In this document: positions 23,236 through 27,258 of the stretch, one piece after another | Layout of the letters: each line of letters opens with the position of its first letter | Position numbering within the stretch: position 1 is the first letter of the stretch | NCBI GenBank assembly: GCA_045631425.1 | Contig: JAZQUR010000057.1 | Span: 1-27,258, forward strand | Direction of reading: 5' to 3' | Length of the DNA stretch: 27,258 bases | Source: Treponema_I sp045631425 | GTDB taxonomy: Bacteria; Spirochaetota; Spirochaetia; Treponematales; Treponemataceae | Notes under the pieces: model-generated | The model's input: the letters and a program-made list of their open reading frames with translations, nothing else | The model's database searches: none | Told to the model about the DNA's origin: nothing | Program-made: the position numbers and the translations under genes

Positions 23236-23755
23236 TTATACTGTCACAGAACCGATGTAAGGCAAGTTTCTATATTTTTCTGCCCAGTCGATTCCGTAAC
23301 CAGCAATAAATTTATCTTCAATTACAAAGCCAACATAATCAACGTGAACATCTGTTTTCCTTCTTTCAGGCTTATCCAACAAAGTACACAATTTCAATGA
23401 TTTTGGATTTCTGATTTGTAATTCTTTCACCAAATTGCTTAATGTAAGACCAGAGTCAATTATATCCTCTACAATCAAAACATTTTTCCCAGCAATATCA
23501 ATATCCAAGTCTTTCAAGATTTTTACAGTTCCAGAAGATTCTGTTGAATTTCCCATAACTTGATACGCTCATAAAATCGATACTTACATCAAGATTAATT
23601 TTTCTAATCAAATCTGATACAAAGACACTAGCACCTTTTAAGATTCCAACTACTAGCAAAGGTTCGCCTTTGTAGTCATTTTCAATTTGTTTTGCGATTT
23701 CCTCAACTTTTTTAGCGATTTCAGTTTCAGATATCATTACGTCGATTTTTGCCAC
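23236..23755 (-). pseudogene. hpt: Hypoxanthine phosphoribosyltransferase gene with a single-base frameshift
   Basis: The enzyme salvages hypoxanthine and guanine using PRPP. Two overlapping frames together make a full-length protein of about 175 residues. The first (23755-23498) gives PLLVVGILKGASVFVSDLIRK and IDFMSVSSYG. The second (to 23236) gives the flexible-loop continuation NSTESSGTVKI, the PRPP-binding loop VLIVEDIIDSGLTL and the base-site end VIEDKFIAGYGIDWAEKYRNLPYIG. The frames join at the GGG of 23552-23554. Removing one G restores the conserved SSYGNSTESSG. The start is a GTG at 23755. Either the gene is newly inactivated or one base is a sequencing error. The perfect conservation on both sides makes error or very recent loss likely. 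Confidence 0.88.
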
Positions 23756-23854
23756 TTTACCGTTTCCTTTTCCAATTGATGAGTCATTATATCACATTTA
23801 TTAATTTAATAAGTCCCTATATCAAATTTGTATAAAAAAATCACAAAAATAATA

Positions 23855-23873
23855 GTAACAAACTTTCAACGCT
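23855..23873 (+). repeat. Dispersed repeat GTAACAAACTTTCAACGCT, copy 1
   Basis: Full 19-base match, preceded by AATA. It lies 34 bases past the stop of the minus-strand hipA gene. The frame through it reads VTNFQR. Confidence 0.75.
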
Positions 23874-23884
23874 ATAGCATATTT

Positions 23885-23904
23885 TGATAAAAAGCCTATT
23901 ATCA
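23885..23904. repeat. Short hairpin at the 3' end of hipA
   Basis: TGATAA-N8-TTATCA, a perfect 6-base dyad between the hipA stop and dispersed repeat copy 1. It is comparable in place to the larger hairpin next to copy 2. Confidence 0.35.
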
Positions 23905-23906
23905 CC

Positions 23907-25160
23907 CTACGAAATTCTCCCTAAACGATTTTTTATCTGCTGATAAATAGCATCTAAAAGTTCCGAAGATTTTGCCAATTCCTTCTTTGAGGCAACTTCT
24001 TCAAAAGCCGGAAATATTTTTTTTGAAAAATCTTCTATTATATTAATCCAAAATCGATTTTTGATTTCTAAGATTTCGGCTTGCTTGAGAAAATCACTTT
24101 GGGAAATCTTTGAAATATCGTAATTGCTTCCCAGTTTCATCGCCATCTTTGTTGTAAGCGAAGGATAAACTGTGGTACTCACCAAATCATACAACGATGA
24201 TAAAAGGATTTTTGAGTCGTTATAAACCAATGAAAAATTCTTTCCATGGGAATCGCAGTTTCCTATCAGATAATTAAACATAATAGCTTTTAGGAAAATA
24301 TTTATCTGGTCGATTTTATCAGAAAATTTGAGTCGAATTAAATCCATAGAATTTTTGAAGGAAGGTCCACCATCAGCCTGATATTTTATATCATTCATAA
24401 TTCCTAGAGCTTGGCAAAAATCCTCTTGATGAATTCTCTCGATTTCATTTTTTTCAGGATTGAATTTTCTGTCGTATCGCTGACAAATAAAAACTGAAGT
24501 ATCCGCCACATCCATAATTTGTGTTTTTGGAACTGGGAACCCAAGTTTTTCAGCAAGGTTCATACAAAAAAACTCGTTATGCGCGATAGAAGAAAGTTCA
24601 CCAGTGCGAGTTGGTTTTAAAATATGAGTTGAAGGAGCTCCATTTTTTGGAAGATGCCAAGACTCATCAAAATACGCCAAAGATATTTTTTCTTGAGCTC
24701 CAGCTAGAGAAAGGCGAAGGTCGTTTGTGCCTAAAAGCATTGGCTTATTTTTTGATTCTTTTATCAGAGAAGAAAGGGCTCCCTCGTCTAATAGCGAATA
24801 GTTTTTGTCCGAAAGTTCCCAATTTGATTTTGGGTTTGGATTCTCAGATTCGGGATTATAAAAAGAAACTGTTCCACTACACTCCCCTCCCAAAGCTTCC
24901 AAAAACTTGATAGTGCTTGTTTCTGAGATGTGTAAGTATGTTGATATTCGGTTTTTTATAGAGCCTTCAGGTAACAACCCAGAAAAATATGGTAAGCATT
25001 GTCTTTGAGAGAATTCTTCTTTTTGAAGTGGCAACGAAAGTGATAATGGACTGCCATTTTGATTTATGTATTCATCATCATATTTAAAAACAATTCCTCT
25101 GTCGGCAGTTGTTGAAAGAGAGCCTGCGCATTTATCAAGTAAGTAAACTTTTAATTCCAT
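23907..25160 (-). CDS. hipA: HipA-type serine/threonine kinase toxin, 417 aa
   Basis: HipA kinases phosphorylate aminoacyl-tRNA synthetases or other targets and induce growth arrest and persistence. The full family architecture is present: the N-terminal couple domain with SPLSLSLPL and FSGLLPEG near residues 37-65, LGGECSGTVSF, the SLAGAQEK activation-loop motif near 150, HILKP with the ATP-contacting Lys near 180, NEFFCMNLAEKLG, then the catalytic NYLIGNCDSHGKNFSL with the Asp, Asn and His-Gly-Lys-Asn signature near 295-310, and the metal-binding LYDLVST. Length (417 aa) is normal for full-length HipA. It starts 11 bases after the hipB stop. Nothing in the sequence suggests inactivation. 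Confidence 0.93.
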   Translation of the reverse strand: MELKVYLLDKCAGSLSTTADRGIVFKYDDEYINQNGSPLSLSLPLQKEEFSQRQCLPYFSGLLPEGSIKNRISTYLHISETSTIKFLEALGGECSGTVSFYNPESENPNPKSNWELSDKNYSLLDEGALSSLIKESKNKPMLLGTNDLRLSLAGAQEKISLAYFDESWHLPKNGAPSTHILKPTRTGELSSIAHNEFFCMNLAEKLGFPVPKTQIMDVADTSVFICQRYDRKFNPEKNEIERIHQEDFCQALGIMNDIKYQADGGPSFKNSMDLIRLKFSDKIDQINIFLKAIMFNYLIGNCDSHGKNFSLVYNDSKILLSSLYDLVSTTVYPSLTTKMAMKLGSNYDISKISQSDFLKQAEILEIKNRFWINIIEDFSKKIFPAFEEVASKKELAKSSELLDAIYQQIKNRLGRIS

Positions 25161-25171
25161 AATTTATCCAT

Positions 25172-25375
25172 TTATTCTGCAGAAAGTTTGATTCCAAAAA
25201 AGTTTACAACCTTAAGCACTTTATCAATTTGCAATGTTGGCTTTCCATTTTCCAATTCAGAGAGAAAGCGAATCCCCACGTTGCATAAAGCCGATGCTTC
25301 TGATTGTGTCATACCAAATTCTAGTCGTTTTTGCTTCACTAATTTTGATAAATCTTTTACAGTAAGAACTTCCAT
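25172..25375 (-). CDS. hipB: HipB-type Xre-family antitoxin, 67 aa
   Basis: A minimal helix-turn-helix protein: LVKQKRLEFGMTQSEASALCNVGIRFLSELENGKPTLQIDKVLKVVNFFGI is a complete five-helix Xre/HipB DNA-binding domain. HipB neutralises HipA and represses the operon. It is encoded directly before hipA. Two copies of a TTCCCGAACGGGAA palindrome upstream are its probable operators. The C-terminal tail after the HTH is very short. Confidence 0.9.
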   Translation of the reverse strand: MEVLTVKDLSKLVKQKRLEFGMTQSEASALCNVGIRFLSELENGKPTLQIDKVLKVVNFFGIKLSAE

Positions 25376-25390
25376 ATAAAAAGTTTATCA

Positions 25391-25404
25391 TTCCCGAACG
25401 GGAA
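25391..25404. promoter_or_regulatory. hipBA operator 1
   Basis: TTCCCGAACGGGAA, a perfect 14-base palindrome 16 bases before the hipB start codon. Confidence 0.75.
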
Positions 25405-25439
25405 AATCAAGACATTTTTTTGCATTTTTGAGAAACATT

Positions 25440-25453
25440 TTACCGAACGGGAA
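25440..25453. promoter_or_regulatory. hipBA operator 2
   Basis: TTACCGAACGGGAA differs from operator 1 at one base. The centres are 49 bases apart. Confidence 0.7.
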
Positions 25454-25465
25454 TACAAGAAAATA

Positions 25466-25484
25466 GTAACAAACTTTCAACGCT
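25466..25484 (+). repeat. Dispersed repeat GTAACAAACTTTCAACGCT, copy 2
   Basis: Full match, overlapping the last two bases of the stop of the minus-strand gene ending at 25483 and lying just upstream of the hipBA operators. Confidence 0.75.
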
Positions 25485-26174
25485 ATTGCTTTATCACAAT
25501 TTCTTGATAAAGCATGCTTATATCATCATGAGAAAAATCTTTGTTTTCTACTATATAAATGATTTCTTCGTCTGAGTATTTGTCGCTTGGATACAAAATT
25601 ACAACCGATTTATCATTATCTTGGAGAAAGTGATTTTTACCAAATTCTGTATATCGAGTTGCGCCGATAGAAAACAACATCTTGGAAATCTTTTCGCCAA
25701 AATCCAAATATGAATTAAGATTTTCAGTTGGCCCCTCATCAAGTTGATTATTCAATTTATCAACAATCCAGTTAAGAAGCTTTTCGTAGATATAGCTATA
25801 GTCTTTGATGAAAGAAGTTTCGCCGTATTGAAAGATTTTTTCATCACGGATTAAAAAACAGGCAATTTTATATTTATTGATATTTCCCTTTTCTGAAAAA
25901 TCATCCATTGGGATTAGGTTTGCTGCAACACCTTTTGAAGATTCTCGTCTTTTTTCGGAAAAATGATTTTATCGCTATCGAATGGGAAAGTTTTTAGATA
26001 GTTTGGAATCAAATTATTTTCAGAAGGAATATATGTTGGGAAAACCGCTTTTGGAGCATTTGCTTCTTTTGTTTTAACATTAACAAAATCTTTTGCTTCA
26101 CCAGCTTGTTCTAAGTGCCCTGTAAAATTTCCTGCAACACCAAATGTTGCCATATTTTGCAATTCGTATTTCAT
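25483..26174 (-). pseudogene. DUF5718-like gene with an internal deletion and frameshift
   Basis: Two adjacent frames look like the two ends of one protein. The first, from ATG at 26174, gives ATFGVAGNFTGHLEQAGEA, then DFVNVKTKEANAPKAVFP and FPFDSDKIIFP, and stops at 25914. The second continues in another frame with KGVAANLIPMDDFSEKG, then KIACFLIRD, DYSYIYEKLLNWIVDKLNNQ, DEGPTENL and SIGATRYTEFG, to 25483. From memory these match the start and end of DUF5718 proteins of about 270 residues. The middle, about 50 residues, is missing, and the junction at about 25912-25935 changes frame. Each half may still be translated, the second from ATG at 25908. The family assignment is from memory and should be checked. 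The function of the family is unknown to me. Confidence 0.7.
25487..25514. repeat. Perfect 10-bp inverted repeat inside the gene's 3' end, beside repeat copy 2
   Basis: TGCTTTATCA (25487-25496) and TGATAAAGCA (25505-25514) flank an 8-base loop, just next to the dispersed repeat and inside the last codons of the DUF5718-like gene. Confidence 0.55.
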
Positions 26175-26248
26175 GGATTTATAATAAAGGAAAATCAACC
26201 TTACTACAAGTTAATGAAAAATGATGTAAAAACTCTCCCGATTTAAAG

Positions 26249-26270
26249 TCCCCTACCCTACCCTACTCCA
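26249..26270 (+). repeat. CCCTACCCTA motif, copy 3 (three units)
   Basis: CCCTACCCTACCCTA, embedded in a segment GTCCCCT...CCTACTCCA that recurs at 26950. It is close to dispersed repeat copy 3. Confidence 0.5.
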
Positions 26271-26288
26271 TATTTTTTTTAAGAAATG

Positions 26289-26307
26289 GTAACAAACTTT
26301 CAACGCT
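26289..26307 (+). repeat. Dispersed repeat GTAACAAACTTTCAACGCT, copy 3
   Basis: Full match, 28 bases past the stop of the minus-strand small gene at 26336. Confidence 0.75.
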
Positions 26308-26335
26308 TAAGGGCTGTAGGGGAAATGAACACCTG

Positions 26336-26521
26336 TTAAATTCTTTCTCCTTTTTCATCTAGAGGATAAATTGTGCCCCCACAATAAAATTTATTGCTTT
26401 CAACCCAATCAATAAATTTCATCAAAAGACTATCTAAATCAATAGGATTTTCAGAAGTATCCAATACCATTGAAATTTCATATTCGCTTTTAGTATTCTT
26501 TTTATCCAGAGCTTTATTCAT
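26336..26521 (-). CDS. Small YggL/DUF469-like protein, 61 aa
   Basis: GGGGTGAT lies just before the ATG at 26521, a good ribosome-binding site. The protein is acidic and soluble: YEISMVLDTSENPIDLDSLLMKFIDWVESNKFYCGGTIYP. The pattern of an N-terminal strand, a helix ending FIDWVESN, and a GG turn into a strand resembles YggL-type proteins, which are about 100 residues long. If so, this is a short version. The resemblance is suggestive only. Confidence 0.6.
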   Translation of the reverse strand: MNKALDKKNTKSEYEISMVLDTSENPIDLDSLLMKFIDWVESNKFYCGGTIYPLDEKGERI

Positions 26522-26680
26522 ATATCACCCCATACTATTAAACATTCTAAAAAAAACAACCCATAAGTATATTCTATAAATAAACCCTATAACTTTCATT
26601 AAACTTATAGTTGAAATCTAAAATACATTGTTTCAGTAGCAAAACTTGCCAGAAATTACCTCTTTTATCCTCAAAAAATG

Positions 26681-26697
26681 GTAACAAACTTTCAACG
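26681..26697 (+). repeat. Dispersed repeat, copy 4
   Basis: GTAACAAACTTTCAACG followed by GTAA instead of CT. Preceded by ATG as in copy 3. Confidence 0.7.
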
Positions 26698-26722
26698 GTA
26701 AGGCTTCTTTCTGTAAAAAATA

Positions 26723-26741
26723 GTAACAGATTATCAACGAT
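26723..26741 (+). repeat. Dispersed repeat, diverged copy 5
   Basis: GTAACAGATTATCAACGAT, four or five changes from the consensus. It begins 42 bases after the start of copy 4. The changes keep the spacing of GTAACA and TCAACG. Confidence 0.6.
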
Positions 26742-26843
26742 ATATTATTTTCCATATAAAAAATGATACGAACATCGACCTAAAAAAATGAAAAAACACA
26801 ACTTTTTGGCCACCCAATGACAGCTGGGAAGTTATTTTTTTTG

Positions 26844-26862
26844 GTAACAAATTTTCAACGCT
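26844..26862 (+). repeat. Dispersed repeat, copy 6
   Basis: GTAACAAATTTTCAACGCT, one change from the consensus. Confidence 0.72.
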
Positions 26863-26949
26863 TTACAAATTTAGATTTTTCATAAATGTAATGGTAGATT
26901 TTTTCTTTTTGAAGGCAAAAAAAAATTTATGAAAAATTTACTGAAAAAA

Positions 26950-26967
26950 GTCCCCTCCCCTACTCCA
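26950..26967 (+). repeat. C-rich motif, copy 4
   Basis: GTCCCCTCCCCTACTCCA shares its ends with the segment at 26249. Confidence 0.45.
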
Positions 26968-27184
26968 CTTTCTGAGAAAATTTTTTTGAAAAAAAACGCA
27001 AAATTTGCTCAAATTTTCAAAATTCTAAAAACGCAAAAAAAGGACCTTAAACGCGTCCGTTTTTATCAAGTCGATAAATTACTCTATTTTTAATTTTTAA
27101 CGCGTCTACGGCCTTTCTCGTGGGTGGTCCATTTTTTCAAATTTTTCGATATATAAATATATACTTTTTAATATATATTACACT

Positions 27185-27258
27185 ATGTTTATATCTTTTT
27201 TGCTATTATATTTCATAGCGTTTTTAATATTAGTTTTTATATATTTATATAAATATAT
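27185..27258 (+). CDS. Possible start of a membrane protein, cut by window edge
   Basis: ATG at 27185 opens 24 codons without a stop up to the window end, giving MFISFLLLYFIAFLILVF and continuing hydrophobic, which looks like a first membrane helix. No ribosome-binding site precedes it, and the sequence is so T-rich that this could be chance. Confidence 0.2.
   Translation, partial: MFISFLLLYFIAFLILVFIYLYKY

Larger units (their letters stand above)
26522..27184. other. Gene-free AT-rich stretch with repeats
   Basis: No reading frame with a credible start was found on either strand. It holds three dispersed repeats (26681, 26723, 26844), a C-rich motif (26950-26967), an inverted repeat near 26878-26942 (TTTTTCATAAAT with ATTTATGAAAAA), two ACGCGTC motifs (27051 and 27100) and long A and T tracts. 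Confidence 0.6.

Noticed and set aside
26681..26741. CRISPR array
   Set aside because: Only two imperfect short copies are close together, with no regular spacers and no cas genes.
23855..26862. Integron attC sites (cassette array)
   Set aside because: The repeat ends genes and starts TAACAAAC, like some attC left ends, but no matching GTTRRRY right end pairs with any copy, copies 4-5 are only 42 bases apart, and no integrase gene is in the window.
26723..26862. Replication origin with iterons in the AT-rich tail
   Set aside because: Repeats are irregularly spaced, also lie kilobases away at gene ends, and no DnaA-box cluster or replication gene was seen. Only copy 5 partly resembles a DnaA box.

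Overview
The window is AT-rich bacterial DNA that looks like a host-associated Treponema or a close spirochaete. This is an inference from the low-GC codon use, the gene set (cytoplasmic BspA-type leucine-rich protein, Sel1 and ankyrin proteins, MazF and HipBA modules, a small sigma-70 factor, an FlhA-derived membrane protein) and many short operons in both directions. No rRNA, tRNA, integrase or transposase was recognised. Most genes are accessory and several are decaying.

Region by region: 1-3451 holds an exported TPR-like protein cut by the window edge and an unrecognised protein, both on the minus strand. 3655-10539 holds an FlhA-like small membrane protein, a RhuM-Fic fusion, an internally duplicated protein, a Sel1-repeat protein, an ankyrin protein and a divergent WYL-family regulator. 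The same perfect palindrome, TCTATCA-N5-TGATAGA, sits at the promoters of the FlhA-like gene, the Sel1 gene and the ankyrin/WYL divergent pair, with the same distance to the -10 box each time. This points to a WYL-controlled regulon and is the best candidate for an undescribed system here. 10762-11344 is a MazF-type toxin with its antitoxin. 11437-15651 is a minus-strand cluster of HD hydrolase, small sigma-70 factor, double AAA+ ATPase and a small acidic-tailed protein. It is preceded by a roughly 270-nt structured leader behind a good sigma-70 promoter.

16188-20051 holds a 58-residue protein, two overlapping genes with PD-(D/E)xK nuclease features, a divergent ABC-type ATPase and a phospholipase-D-type nuclease. 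This set resembles defence or restriction genes. Three plus-strand units in this area and the next (16188, 18528, 20256) share a nearly identical promoter, TTGACT-N16-TATATT. 20256-23182 is an operon-like run of an unknown protein, a YD-repeat protein with an in-frame stop, and a leucine-rich protein with a C-terminal CCSGH domain.

23236-26521 holds a frameshifted hypoxanthine phosphoribosyltransferase gene, hipBA with two operator palindromes, a DUF5718-like gene with an internal deletion, and a small YggL-like protein. A dispersed 17-19 base repeat, GTAACAAACTTTCAACGCT, occurs six times between 23855 and 26862, always in the same orientation, and several copies sit just past the 3' ends of minus-strand genes. 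The last 700 bases are gene-poor and very AT-rich. A hydrophobic reading frame may begin at 27185 and run off the window.
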